Source of the DNA: Ciborinia camelliae
Lineage: Eukaryota; Ascomycota; Leotiomycetes; Helotiales; Sclerotiniaceae
Direction of reading: 5' to 3'
Assembly (NCBI GenBank): GCA_025890175.1
Contig: JANPYM010000006.1
Location: forward strand, 1,210,376-1,274,375
Length of the DNA: 64,000 nt
Positions 13,805 to 26,025 of this stretch are shown one piece after another. A model generated the notes under the pieces. It made no database searches. It worked only from the letters and a program-made list of their open reading frames with translations, and was not told the DNA's origin. The position numbers were made by a program, and so were the translations under genes. Each line of letters begins with the position of its first letter. Position 1 is the first letter of the stretch.

Positions 13805-14799
13805 TTGCTTTTTTTCGGTGTGTTGTGGAAGATTGGATGGATGTATGCTTGTTACAATAACTCTAATTCTTTTTTAGTTGGAGGTCCATGATTCTAGCCA
13901 GCCCTCAAGATAATAAATAGTACTGTATTATAGCTTGATCCAAAGCCCTTCAAACCCACCCAAGAAATTGTGCGTGACATGAAAAACTTGAGGCAGGAGT
14001 TTCTCGTCATACCAGCCAGTACTTATTTTGAGATTCAATCTTGAGTATTGAGGTTACAAAAATATCGTGTAACGATTCACAAAACCAACCTTAACCCTCA
14101 AGCAGCCCATCTCCACACCAGCCAACCCCCCCAATTTGCTCTAGCATCATGACCATCGATACTGCCGTACCACACGAAAACCAATACAAGCGAAGGAGTT
14201 CATCTAATCACAAGATTTATCGCTTCACAACAAAGTAACGTTCCTGCATCCGCAAGCAGGTAACCAACCAGACGGAAAGGTATCACGGAGTACTGCCTGC
14301 ATACAATGAATGAATGCTTTAGGAGCGGAATGTATCCAATCAGAATATGATTATCATTTAAAATTGTACCGAGTTCGTCTGCGATGAGGCTCGAGTGAGT
14401 GAGTGAGATCATAGGTTGATGGAACATAGATTTCCACGCTTCATCAGGCTCAATAAGTTGAGTAAATCTTCTTTGCTACTAGTACTAGGCAGTGCAAATC
14501 AAAGGTCGTGGTACCTTGATCTTATCTTGTTACGCCAAAGTATAACAAATAACTGATTTGCTTCCAAGTTTGCTCATGCAATCAAATCGACCACACTTAC
14601 TTACCATATGATATGTTTATTTCCTTAAAAACTCGCTGATGGATGCATCTTGATTTTTGCATCACAGTCTTCTTCGCTCAGTAATCCATCTTTAAAGATA
14701 CTCGATTTGCGCACATGCATCCCAATATGTGTTGATCCCAAATCCCAAGTTTTCATCCATAACACCATTGTAATGTCCTTGTATAGCTAGCCCAATCCC
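13805..14799. other. Intergenic, no gene seen
   Basis: Region between the 5' end of the permease relic and the 3' end of the next gene. Only short non-family open frames are present. Confidence 0.55.
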
Positions 14800-16579
14800 C
14801 TACATCAAAGTAACCTTTGGAAAGAACCTCGGACCCGCGAATCCCTTCACAACTACACTTTGGATATCAATATTCCCTTCCGACCTTCCATCCGGGCTCC
14901 AAAGCTTCAACAGAATATACTTCCCACTGATTGGCGTACTGAATTTAATAGTGCATTTACTTTTATCCCTCTCAATGAAAAATTTAGCATGAGGGACCAT
15001 TAGTTCACCGCCTACGGCTCGAACTGCTTCTTGCGTTGCAAGTTGTGACGCCTCAGCAGCTTCGGCTAGTGTGATATTACTAGCAGTTTCGCGACGACGT
15101 AAGCTTGATGGTAAAGATGCAGGATCATAGTAATAACCACCCCTGTCGGAAAGTCTGTACGGTGTTGGAAAGTCCTCAGAGTCGCTGCTATCGCCAATAA
15201 GATGGATATCATAGTCTGGAAATTGCCTCAATCTCGGTCTACGAGCTCGAGGTTGCTGATCCTCATTATCGGAAAAGTCACTACTGCACTCCATGGTGAC
15301 TTGATAGGGTGATGTAATGTTGGTGAAGTCGGAAGGGATTTGTGCCGTGGGCGGGATATAGGGCGCGTTCAAATCGCATTCTGGGTCTTGAGCACCTAAT
15401 GCAACAAGACGTCCAGCACGCGCTTGAGCAGTTGTCATACTATGGGTACCATCGTGATTGTGACGAATAGACAATATAGGTGGTAGATCTGAATTGCGGG
15501 GTGGTGAGTATTGAATTTGATATTGTGCAGTACGAGTCAAGAGGTCGTTCGATGTCCCGGAGACAAATACCATTCCTTCCTGAACTCTGAAAATCAATTA
15601 GTATTACTTGGTACCAAGAAGAGAATTAAGATACTAACGGAGCCGTGTATCCTTTATGGGGTGCCTTGATAACGATTTCTGTAAGGGAGAATGTGGTTTC
15701 GCCTTGGTGCTTCAAGACCATGTTGCAACGATTACTTTTAGTGCAGTAGACCGTATTATCATCTTTCAAAACGTTCTCTAATCCGTATTCTCCATCTAAG
15801 CAATTTTGAAACAGTCCCCCGTCACAACTAACAATCTCCATTTGGAGAGTGCCGGGTTCGACCTGGCCGTACTTGCCATACTTAAAACCCTCCCAAGATT
15901 CTTTTTTACTATCTTGATCCAACTTTCTTCTCTTGACCCTACTATTATGCTCTACCTCGGCCATATCCTCGGGCGATGGTAGCCTGGAAAGCCTGGAAGG
16001 GGGAGAGGCTGGATTTCCCAGAGTTTCTGATAGAGCTCGGGGGCTCGATCTCGTAGCCTCCAGTTGTCTTATATCCGTTGATGTCAGTGGGATACCATCA
16101 TGCAACGCTCGATGTGGTTCCATATATCGATCAGATGATTGGAAAAGGCGAGGTCTTCGACGAACCGGTGGTGTCTGAGTAGATCTGGTTGTATCTCGTC
16201 TGGCTTGAGCCAATTCAGCTCGTCGTACGCTTGCCACAAAAAGTTCCCTTTCAGATCCCTCAGTTAGAGTTTCGAATGGTGGATATATCATGGGATGTCT
16301 CGACGTGCGTCTTCTTACTGACCTGCTGCGTTCCGAAGACGACATATTTGTAAGAGATTCCGGATACAAATAAGGTGGAATTTCTTGTTCTACTTGTCGT
16401 GCTTGGTTCAATCGACGTGCTTGGTTGTATCGATTTATTGCTCTGTAAAGTTCACCAGATGGGCTGATTTCCGCATTCAACCCCGGACCGTTCTGCAGGA
16501 TATCCTGGACTATTCTTTCGGCGGTTTCGATGGGAGATTCTGAAGCTGATTGACTCGGCGGGTCATCAAAGTTTCCGGA
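14800..16579 (-). CDS. Conserved fungal protein of unknown function, possible split beta-sandwich; 5' end unresolved
   Basis: Two exons are certain: from about 16579 to 15639 and 15586-14800, joined by a 52-nt intron (GTTAGT donor, TTTCAG acceptor) that restores GYTAPVQEGMVFV. This gives about 575 residues. The first 200 are Arg/Ser-rich and disordered. A compact region (about residues 230-335) contains MEIVSCDGG, VYCTKSNRCNMVL and FSLTEIVIKAP. After about 190 acidic, Arg-rich residues the C-terminus returns to strand-like segments (KYILLKLWSPDG, NIDIQSVVVKG). The two ordered blocks could be halves of one galactose-binding/discoidin-like domain with a disordered insert; that is inference. The true start lies upstream across another intron. 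FNGDSTLYVPRNRHL-like codons near 16650-16600 may be part of it, but no clean junction was found. I know of such proteins in Pezizomycotina but no function. Confidence 0.7.
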
Positions 16580-17908
16580 CTTGGCAATTAATTAGTGGGA
16601 TCGTTCAAATGTCGATTGCGAGGAACATAGAGTGTAGAGTCACCATTGAAAAAAGTCGCCTGGACATAGAAGGCTTTGGATTGAATGTCGTAGGTTGTAG
16701 ATACTAGAGAGCGACTGCGGAGAATGGCTGTGAACCTTCTGGGTGGGTTGCAGGTGATAAAGGATGTGGAGAGCGTTTATTCGTGGCAGTGTGTGAGAGT
16801 GTATAAGGTTTGTTTTGTGAGATAGTTCTTTAGTTAAAATGTTTGTGGATCTGTGAGCTCTAGTGTTCGAATCAATATTTATCGATTGGGAGTGGGTTTG
16901 TAGTAGAAGATGAGAATTGATGTGGTTTGTTGAATGATTGAAGTTGGGGGTAAAGAGTTGGTGGTGGAAGTGGTGGAAGTGGTGGAAGTGGTAGAAGTGT
17001 GGAGGATGTGTTACTCTGGGTTTGGGTGGGCGGTCGGTCTGTGGTCAAGAATACATGGATGAATGGACTTGATGGGCTTTGTGTGGGGTGAAATGGGTAA
17101 TTATACCTAGGTACGGTTATCTGGTAATAAGTACGGATTTATAACCCTTCCTCGTAGAGAGTGGAGGAGATGATAGCTGGAGACCAGATGACAAAGAAAC
17201 AATCAAATTATTGGGCACTGAGAACTGCTCATACCTACCTACCTACTATACTCATATCATACTCTCTCACATCCGGATTATCATTATAGTTCGAGTATTG
17301 ATTGAGGACCTCACCGGGAGTGACTGACGGGAGCTACATTGTTAAGCATTTGAGCGACAGTAATCTTACCTCCAGGTTATTAGTATCATAAAAGATACCT
17401 TACCTACCTACCTACTACCTACCAAAGGGTTTGTTAGGGATGAATGATCATATATGAATAGATACCTAGCTAGCTTGGTATCAGAATATGAGATCTCGAA
17501 AAGGGCCCCGGTTTACTATTGTACCTAAATACCTAGGTACCTATATAAGAAACTTGATCGAATTCTCCAAAATAATTAATTCAAATTATACCTGCCCACC
17601 GAGGTAACAAATAAATGAATCAAAAATATAACCTTAGAATATCTAATATCTAGGTACCTTAGGTAATAATGTGATTTCGAATTCAGCCTTGCAATTGCAG
17701 AAAGAGATATGGACCTACTAGGTACCTACCTACCATACCTTATTAGTACGTTTGACGCTAAGATAACAAACAATTAAGCTTTACCCAGTCCCTTATCCTA
17801 GGTAGGCCATAATAATAATAATAATTAAGTTTCTAGAATTCACATTTCACATTTCCCAATCAACAAACACTCCTCCTACCCTACCACTTCTACCACACCA
17901 CAGCCAAT
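16580..17908. other. Divergent intergenic/promoter region
   Basis: Shared upstream region of the unknown protein (minus) and AOS1 (plus). It includes a degenerate 9-bp tandem repeat (GGTGGAAGT type) around 16966-17000 and many ACCTACCT/ACCTAGGTACCT patches (17105, 17232, 17400, 17530, 17650, 17716). The first about 150 bases may contain an unresolved 5' exon of the minus-strand gene. Confidence 0.6.
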
Positions 17909-19143
17909 ATGAATATTCCTATCAAGGATCCAGCAAGTATCAGTGCCGGTAAGTAAACCATCCCCAAATGCCCCAGCAAAACGTTGAAAGAAAGACTTGA
18001 AGCTAATATACAAATTGTGACTTCCAAGAGGAAATTGCCCTCTATGACCGACAAATCCGTCTCTGGGGTGTGCAAGCCCAAGAGAAGATACGAAATGCCA
18101 GTGTGCTCCTCATAACCATGAAAGCGCTCGCGAATGAAATAGCCAAAAACCTCGTTCTCGCCGGCATCCACTCCCTGACCATCGTCGACAATGCCATCGT
18201 CACCGAAGCCGATCTGGGCGCTCAATTCTTCATCTCCGATGCGGATATTGGTACGAATCGCGCCGACGCCGCCGCACGCCAGATCCGAAAGCTGAACCCG
18301 AGAGTGAAGGTGTTGGTGGATATGAATGATGTGAGGAGTAGAGGACCACAATATTTCAGCGGCTATGATATTGTCATTGCAACAGATCTGGACCCGGCTA
18401 CGCTGAACATTATTAATACCGCGACGAGAATCAACCATATATCTTTCTATGCGGCGGGTGTTCATGGATTTTATGGTTTCATCTTCTCGGATTTGATTCA
18501 GCATGATTATGTGTTGGAGAGGGAACGAAGCAACAGACCTACCCTTCTGCAGCCAGAAACACGCACACGATGTGTAATCGATGTCAAGACGAAGAAGGAA
18601 AATGGAAAGTCCATGGAGGTTGTCACAAAGAGAGAGTATTATTCGACTTGGTTTTTGGCTAGTGATGCTGCAACTCTACCCGCAGAATATTTAAAGAGCA
18701 GACGTCGATTGAAGGCGGTTACTCCAATTCTATCGTGTCTACGAGCATTATGGGAGTTTGTTCAGGTTCAAAATGGTCGTATGCCTTCCACTAGGGAAGA
18801 TCTGCAACTCTTCACCACCCTGGCGCATAAAAAGCACACAGCTCTAGGCCTACCCATCGAAACTTTACGTTCAGAAGTACTTCGAAGTTTCCTTCAAAAT
18901 ATAGGCAGCGAAATAGCCCCTGTCACTGCGGTTCTTGGCGGTCAACTCGCGCAAGATGTGATCAATGTTCTTGGTCATCGACAACAACCAATTCAAAATA
19001 TGGTTTTGTTCGATGGAGATACAATGGAAGCACCAATGTACGCTCTACATCCCGAGGGTCCCCTTGGTGAAGGATTGCTGAAGTCAGGGGAACCGTTTAA
19101 AGCTCTCGCGAACGGCCTAGCGTGGCGCGGGAATCAGTTATAA
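17909..19143 (+). CDS. AOS1: SUMO-activating enzyme subunit 1 (Aos1/Rad31 family)
   Basis: Exon 1, 17909-17948, and exon 2, 18029-19143, encode 384 residues. The 80-nt intron has a GTAAGT donor and a GCTAATA branch point; joining gives ASISAEEIALYDRQIRLWG, the conserved start of E1 small subunits. It continues with VQAQEKIRNASVLLI and NEIAKNLVLAGI (ThiF/UBA nucleotide-binding fold, about residues 30-65). The C-terminal block contains PVTAVLGGQLAQDVINVL, which is typical of Aos1. Aos1 pairs with Uba2 to adenylate SUMO and transfer it to the Uba2 cysteine, mainly in the nucleus. As expected for the small subunit, no catalytic-cysteine domain is present. Length is close to fungal relatives. The gene is convergent with the rRNA methyltransferase gene, leaving only 135 bp between stop codons. 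Confidence 0.93.
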
Positions 19144-19278
19144 TACCAGATAAGGTATTATTATAGAGCTTTCTGGAAAACGGGAACAAGATAGTGGAAA
19201 TCAGAGTGTAGCGGAAATGGCGTTATATCGATCGTATGGAGTTTAAGGACGGATGGACAAATAGATGAACGTAGTATC

Positions 19279-20603
19279 TCATAGTATGGCTAATGGGCAA
19301 CTCGGCTTAATATATAGCAATATTTCGCCGATCGATATAAGAGAGCAACAACTTGTCAGAGGTTCCTTGGTCGTTGATTGAGAATCTTTTCCCCCTTTGG
19401 TTGCCGGTGTCGTTTCATCTCGTCTCGGTCCAATCTTGGTTTGTGGGCTCATCATCATCTTCCTCACTAGCACCATTGCTTTCATCCTCTCATCTTCCTC
19501 GTCTTCTAATCCATCATCATCCCCCTCATCTTTCCCATCTCCCTCATCCTTCCTATCCACCTCATCCTCAAAATCCCCATCATCCTCCTCCCCACCTTCA
19601 TCCTCACTACTCTCATCACTACTCTCTCCCCTCTTTCTCTTCGCCTTCCCCGGTCCAGGCGTAGCTCCCTCCCCCTTCCTCACAAAAACATAACTCCTGG
19701 CCGGCCTATTCTCCCCCTTCCACCCCCCACCTCCCTTCACCACCCCCAACGTCCTCGCATGTTTANNNNNNNNNNCTCCCTTCACCACCCCCAACGTCCT
19801 CGCATGTTTATACCCCGGATATGCGCTCGCTTGAAACTTAAAACTTCTCTCCACTTCTAATCCTGCATGTCGGCCCAAATCCCGAATATTCCACAGCGTG
19901 TATGGTTCTCCTTCAAATAGCGTGACGATGATAGAAGATCCTTTGCGAGGTGAGAGGGAGGGGATAGAATTTCGAAGGAATGCGACGAGCAGTTCTAGCG
20001 AGGTTGGTTAAATAATTAGCACTCTCATCTCGAAATCCCACAATCGCAACATCAGAGGAAGGAGAGAGGAAAGACCCACCTTGATTATACCTCACCTGCC
20101 GATTCACATCCGTACTCTTCCCCCCCCACATGCGGAAAATTAAATATCACCCGATCCATCAAGCCCTCCCCGCGTCCACTCTTCCCCGTCGTCCACGCCC
20201 GCATCTTCATCGCATCCACCGCATACTTCACCACGCCTCCCCGCTCCTCAATCTCCTTGATATTCTCCTCCACGTGCGGATATTTCTCCACGAGCACCGC
20301 CAAACTATTCTCATACACCGTCGCCGTCAATTGGCGCACATGGTGATGCGCCACCAACGACCGCGCAAACGAGAGATCCCCATCCCCAATTAGCAGGATC
20401 GCATCGCTTCCCGAAAAGGGTATTATCGGCGCGCTGTGCTGACCGGGTTTCTCCGCTTTCGAAGTCGAGGTCGAATTGGCCGCGCCCTTTTTGCTTGCCG
20501 CTTTGGGTTTCGCTTTGCATATCCCGCTGGCTTTGGGTTTGCCCGGGCCTCGTCCTCCTTGGATTTTCTTGGATGACGACTTTAATCGTTTGTTCTTCCC
20601 CAT
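19279..20603 (-). CDS. BMT5: 25S rRNA (uridine-N3)-methyltransferase, BMT5-like (with assembly gap and homopolymer frameshift)
   Basis: Two exons, 20603-20080 and 19994-19279, are joined by an 85-nt intron (GTGGGT donor, GCTAG acceptor) that restores RYNQELLVAFLRNS. The basic, lysine-rich N-terminus suits a nucleolar protein. Family motifs follow: ILLIGDGDLSFARSL (about residue 69, the SAM-binding start), VIFNFPHVGG and LFEGEPYTLWNIRDLGRH. The C-terminal 100 residues are Asp/Glu-rich and disordered. In yeast Bmt5 makes m3U2634 of 25S rRNA. Two defects look technical. A run of eight C at 20120-20127 has one base too many and breaks the frame inside HVGGKSTDVNRQ. The 10-N gap at 19766-19775 is flanked by identical 35-bp sequences, so 15 codons are duplicated. 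With both corrected the protein would be about 397 residues. A real pseudogene is the less likely alternative. Confidence 0.85.
19731..19810. repeat. Assembly gap (10 N) with identical 35-bp flanks
   Basis: Bases 19731-19765 and 19776-19810 are the same 35 bases, separated by ten N. The simplest reading is that two contigs overlap by 35 bp and were scaffolded without being merged, so the 45-bp excess is an artefact. It happens to keep the reading frame of the methyltransferase gene. Confidence 0.9.
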
Positions 20604-22091
20604 TGTGAAGAGCGGTTGGGAATTTGTCTTGCTGGAGGTGGCTTGTGGGATGAAGGTTCAAGTGAGGGCTTGCGTCGAGAATTATATCATGCAGTCGGCC
20701 GCGTTGGGGATTTGCGGCCGCTTGGTGCGCTTCATGCACAGACGAACCCACTCACTAGTCTACCGGTGAACCCCTTTCGATTCTTTTCTCCCGGTGACCA
20801 CATGGAATCGAATGGAATTCAAATTGCACCTGCTCCCGGTGAGCTCAATCTTGGGAAATCACCAGATTAAAGTATGAAATCTCTCTCTCTTCATCCAAGA
20901 GTTCTGAAAATCATCATTCCCCACCATACTCCACTTTTTGCATTGCAATGGCCCTTTCCTCGACTTCGTATCTGATTCCTAGATTAGATATCTCGTACAG
21001 AAATCTTTCATCATGGTAGTCCCATAACATCGAATTGTTGATACATACTTCCCTACAAGCCAAGCAGCATACATGAGGGAAAAAAGCTTTTTACACCTAC
21101 CTATGCTTTTGGAATATACATTACCTACTTGCAAGTTAATATCGAGGAGCCGGAATTCATTCCCACATCTTATCGAGAGAAATTTCTCTCTCCCATGTAT
21201 GCGTTCCAATATTCCTAGATCTGGATAAACTTCTCCTTGTCTTGATCTCATGGCGAGGCTGTCACAGGGTTGATAATGCAGCGAACTCTTCGCGGAGTCT
21301 GTGTTTTCTACTTTGAAATATTAGCGGGCTTTCGATGTTTGCTACATTTTTGAATTTTCTGGTGGCTCGTGTTGCTTAGTTTGTGTTTAATATCTTCTCA
21401 GTGGTCAATAGAGCCCGTGGTATGAAGGAAGGGATTCTTGGTTTAGATCTGTATCCACCAAATGTTCTCTATTCTTCTTCATCTTCCAGGTCTCCACGGA
21501 GATTGACGTATCAGTCAAGCGGCGCAAATACATATACAGAAATAGATATTTTCCACGGTCGTCCAACTTATCAAGTCATGAATGAGTTTTCACATCCAAC
21601 TTTGCTACGTAATTAACCGAATGGGGCTCAACTTATCTGCACGATAAAACTGTCGAATATGATGCTGGGCTCGAGAAATCGGAGGGAAAAAGTCACATGC
21701 TGAGATAGCTGATGGGGCGGAGATATTTATACCTAGGTAGCTTATGAGGTGGGGAAAATCTGTGATAAATAGGTATGATGCGTGGAGGAAATGGGTAGAG
21801 GGGATATGGGAGGGTGAGGTTTTTTTTAACACGAACCTTGGAATTGCATGATTTTGAATTCCATTATACTCATTACTGCTGTCTGTTCATCTATAGATCG
21901 GATAGTAGGTAATCATGGGTGTGGGTGGCATATCTAGTATTCAATAGGTACCTTATGTATGTAAAATCCATTGCAGCTCTGGGATTAAACTCATCAGATG
22001 TACCAAGAACCTCAACCGAGATTCCTTTCATTAGGTAGGTAGGTATTCAAATATACAGTAATTTTCATCTACAATATCTCCATACTAAATC
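20604..22091. other. Intergenic, no gene seen
   Basis: Lies between the 5' end of the methyltransferase gene and the 3' end of the CoA-transferase gene. It contains isolated ACCTAGGT/AGGTAGGT motifs (about 21730, 22035) and short unsupported open frames. Confidence 0.6.
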
Positions 22092-24249
22092 TTACTCCAT
22101 ACTCTTCACATTATCCGCAACCTCAAACTTAGCATCAGTTTTCCGTCTCACCTCGTCAATCTCCACACCCGGTGCCAATTCCGTCAATGTGAGGCCTCCA
22201 TTCACTCGATCGACTTCAAATACACACTAGAAAATACACGTATTAGCATCATGGCCGATACTCTCCTCATGATCAAAAGCATACAGAGAGACGAAACTTA
22301 CCAAATCAGTAATGATCGTACTAACAACCTTGGCCCCGGTCAACGGCAAACTACAATCCTGCACGATCTTTGCACTTCCATCTTTAGCAACATGTTCAGT
22401 TGCGACGACGATTTTGGTGTCATCGGGGTTGGAGACGAGATCCATCGCCCCGCCCATTCCTTTAAAGATCTGTATTTTTCTTGGTCAGCTCATCGCTAGA
22501 TGAAACCAGTTGAAAAAAGAGAGGGGGGGCTTGCTTACCTTGCCAGGAATCATGTAATTTGCCAAATCGCCATTTGCGCCTACCTGGAGTGCCCCGAGAA
22601 CCGATACATCGATGTGGCCGCCGCGAATCATGGCGAAGGATTCGGCGCTGTCGAAGGTGGATGCGCCGGGTATGAGGGTTACGGTTTCTTTTCCCGCGTT
22701 GATGATATCACTGGAGAATATTAACTTACACTCATCTGCTCATTCACGAAAGGAAAAAACTTCTTACGGATCAACTTCTTCATCTGTGGGATATGCTCCC
22801 ATCCCTAAAATTCCATTCTCCGATTGAATCCAAACTTTTGTCTCGGGCGACAAGAAAGAAGGTGCAAGCGTTGGTAGACCTATTGCTTGTTAGCCGTCAT
22901 AAAAATTCCTATCCTCTCAACGAAACCAACGCGGAAACTTACCAACACCAAGATTCACATAATAACCATTCTTCAACTCCTTTGCTGTTCTCCTAGCAAT
23001 TCTATCTCTCCTCACGCTGGCCTCCGATTTGCTCGATGCATCTTCTTTCTGACCTGCAGGTGCACGAGTCTTCTTCATTTCCAATTTCTTGGGCACCGTA
23101 GCGGGAACAATTCGATCAATATAGATTCCTTGAAGATGAACATCGGCTGGATCTATGGATCCCACTGGGACGATATGTTCCGCCTCGACAATGGCGACCT
23201 TGGCCGCTTTAGCCATGATAGGTCCGAATGTCCTCGTGGTGAATCTATCACATATCAATACCTAGGTATCTGCTCATAACGCTTCAAACGGACAACGTAC
23301 CGGAATTGACAGTTTCCTGCCTCGTCGACTTTCCACGCTCGCAAAATCGCAACGTCTCCTTTGATGGCTTTTTCCATGGAATACGTCTTGCCATCAAATT
23401 CTCTCGTTTCTCGAACTTGTCCTTTTTCTAAAACGGTGTTTTCTTTGGATCCCTCGGCTGGAGGACCCAATCTAGTGGGAATACCTCCTGTTTGTAATAA
23501 CGTGCCTTAACGATCGTTAATCCACAATTTGTTCCGCAAAAAAGAGAAAGAAAAAACATTTCACTTACTCACACCCGTAGGCGTATAAAAGGCCGGGATT
23601 CCAGCCCCTCCAGCCCTCAATCTCTCCGCGATGGTTCCCTGAGGACATAACTCGATAGCGATCTTTCCCTCTAAATATTTCTTTTCCAGAGCCTTGTTAC
23701 TTCCAATAAAACTCAAGATCAATCGGTTTACTTGTCCAGACTGTGTTAATGCACCCAATCCTCCCGGGATGGATGCTCCAGCATTATTCGAAACCGCCGT
23801 TAAAGAATGAAGATTCTCCACTCCTCTCCTCTCCAATGCTTCAATGATCGTTTCTACATCCTCATCAACATCGCCTTCCACATCCCCATCCCCATATCCA
23901 TATCCATATCTCAGAAAAATCAAAGCAAAAGAATAAAAAACATACCAGCAGTTCCACACAACCCAAACCCCGCACTCAAAATCGTAGACCCGCTCTGGAT
24001 ATCCGCAACCGCCTCATCAGCATTCCTATAAACTTTACTCGCGCCCCTCACGATCTTCGGCGCCTTTCCATCGCTCTCCCCCTCCTGATATGCATTTCGA
24101 GGAGCCTCGAAAAGTCGCCGATAGCTGTGAAAGTGTCGAATTTCTCGTGATCGGGCAAGTGGCATTTGTCCCCACTCGCAGCGTATCGATGACGTGATGC
24201 GAAGACCCGAGAGTCGGGTTGTGCTGAGGATACGGCGGGAGAGAGACAT
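22092..24249 (-). CDS. Mitochondrial succinyl-CoA:3-ketoacid CoA-transferase (SCOT)
   Basis: Eight minus-strand exons (24249-23946, 23853-23569, 23505-23301, 23244-22943, 22879-22768, 22710-22539, 22469-22302, 22226-22092) join in frame to 560 residues. Introns are 56-92 nt with GTANGN donors. The basic, Ser/Arg-rich first about 40 residues look like a mitochondrial presequence. The A-type half contains [24 protein letters not shown] and [16 protein letters not shown]. The B-type half has [22 protein letters not shown] and SENGILGMG, whose Glu is the catalytic residue that forms the enzyme-CoA thioester in this family; [16 protein letters not shown] follows. SCOT moves CoA from succinyl-CoA to acetoacetate (or acetate in some fungi), feeding ketone bodies into acetyl-CoA. 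No truncation or missing residue was noticed. The start was chosen at 24249; an upstream in-frame ATG at 24273 gives a less typical leader. Confidence 0.95.
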
Positions 24250-25023
24250 CTTTACAGAATGATGAGAGATCAAGGGAAATGATGCGGAATTGAAGTGGAA
24301 AATGAGAATTTATGTGTGAGTTTGTGGTTGCCGTTCATGCAGCAGCGGGAGCGCTGTCGGTGATTGAATTGAGGCCGGGGAGTTAAACTTCGGCTATGTT
24401 TTTGGCTCCGAGGAAGGGGTGAAGTTATTGATGATTCGTCTACACAAATGATAGGCACAGTAGTAGTTCACGTAGAATTTGGACCTCAGTATATGGTGAA
24501 ATGAATGGGGATCATAGTATATACATATATATATATATCATCCAATTCCAATTTGTCCATGGTATTTGTCTTCTTGTTAGCGTTCAAGTACTGTCGGGTA
24601 ACAGAAGCCGACTTGAAGTCATCGGATAATGTCTTTTCCGCCATTTTCAACATCTTCACACACGGTACCGATTCTTGCTCCCGATCCCCTCATTTCCCCT
24701 GAATTGAGTTTTCGCTTCGGAATTGTTAGAAGAGCAAAAGGAAATGCCGGGCACTGGCTGTATCACGTTTTCAATTCCCGAAGTCAGCAGATCCAATTTT
24801 CTTTTTTTGGGAAATCCAAAAAAAATCAACCCCACACGTCAAAGTTTCACGAGTCCCAAAACGATGCTCAATAAGACTCATTGCCAAGTAGTAAAAAACT
24901 ATGACCCCCAAAATATATCACGAGCAATCAAAAACTCATGTATTTTCAGATCACGGAAAAATACAGTCGTTACTCACAGTCCCCTCTGGCCAACAAAAGC
25001 AAAAAAGCGATCAATGGAGGTAT
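24250..25023. other. Intergenic region upstream of the SCOT gene
   Basis: Contains the presumed SCOT promoter and the 3' flank of the tRNA gene. A short (AT)n run lies near 24520-24538. No gene is seen. Confidence 0.6.
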
Positions 25024-25095
25024 TGAACCACACCCGATTTGAACGGATAACCTTTCGATCTGGAGTCGAACGCGCTACCGTTGCGCCAGCGGTCC
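25024..25095 (-). tRNA. tRNA-Trp (CCA)
   Basis: The 72-nt minus-strand sequence folds into a complete cloverleaf. The acceptor stem GGACCGC/GTGGTTC pairs throughout when G-U pairs are allowed, with A as discriminator. The D arm is GCGC-AACGGTA-GCGC, the anticodon arm TTCGA-CTCCAGA-TCGAA places CCA in the anticodon, and the T arm is ATCCG-TTCAAAT-CGGGT. No intron is present. CCA decodes UGG, so the charged amino acid is tryptophan. CCA is not encoded, as usual in eukaryotes. Confidence 0.93.
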
Positions 25096-25893
25096 TATTG
25101 ATCTGTCATGAAATACTTTCTTTTATCTTATATACCCTTTGTCGACAATTCACTGGGCAGGAGTGGGAACTAGGAGGAATTAGGAATACGCTCCGAGCGG
25201 ATTGTGGGGCTTGGTGGGGGAAGTGGAAATTTTATATGAAGGCGCTGAGGTAATACGGAAGAGGGGGTCGGGTAAAGGAGGAAATTACGAGAGGATGGGT
25301 GTGTATAAATGGTTTGGTAGTTATATTGTCGTCGTCAAGATAATCCATAAGTAGGTAATTATGTCTTTTGGTGTGTTTATTCCCCTTCTAAAATACACCT
25401 ATGTTGTCCTCCATACTCCAAGCCCGTGGCAGAGTGCAAAGTCAACTCATATACCGTCGGCCAGTACTATGGTCAAGTTGCCAGTGATGGCCCAGTCTTT
25501 CATTGTGCCATATCTCATTGCATTGTTACCTCTGAGGATCGTGAGAACGGATAGAAATCATTGAGAGTTGGGGAAAATGCCTGCGATTTGTAGAGACCAT
25601 CGACACCCCCCTTCCCTCCCTCAATGTGAGCCTAGAACTTCAAGAATAACAATAACAAAATTCAATCCATTGGCTATTTTCTGAATGACATGTTATGGGG
25701 CCGGGATCCAATAGAAGAAAAAATCCTGTATGCTTGATCTGCTCACTGTTCATTGAGATTCATCCAATTCACAGCTGGTTATACAACAGCATCCATACTT
25801 TCTGGAATTAACATTGCTTCTGTGAATTGAAACAAGACCTACTCATCCGGATGAAATTGAACAATTTTGTCCATCTTCCCAAAGTCGATACTC
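25096..25893. other. Intergenic, no gene seen
   Basis: Upstream flank of the tRNA and about 700 bp of unremarkable DNA with only short unsupported frames. Confidence 0.55.
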
Positions 25894-26025
25894 AACCCCG
25901 AGCCGGGAGTTGACATAAATTGTTCTGTTTAAACTCGGCCATTGGGCGTAGATTGTCCCATCCAGACTCTGATATTTAATCCAGACTGTTCTTCTTGAAT
26001 TCTGACATTGAATGTAGATTGTCTC
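25894..26025 (-). repeat. Degenerate 33-bp tandem repeat, four units
   Basis: Translated on the minus strand, four consecutive 11-codon units read ETIYIQCQNSR, RTVWIKYQSLD, GTIYAQWPSLN and RTIYVNSRLGV. The T-[IV]-[YW] core recurs every 33 bases. It lies directly downstream of the dehydrogenase fragment, in the same orientation. Whether it is a protein repeat or a decayed minisatellite cannot be told. Confidence 0.6.

Noticed and set aside
17890..18504. 204-codon minus-strand frame
   Set aside because: Antisense shadow of AOS1, whose sense frame has strong family motifs.
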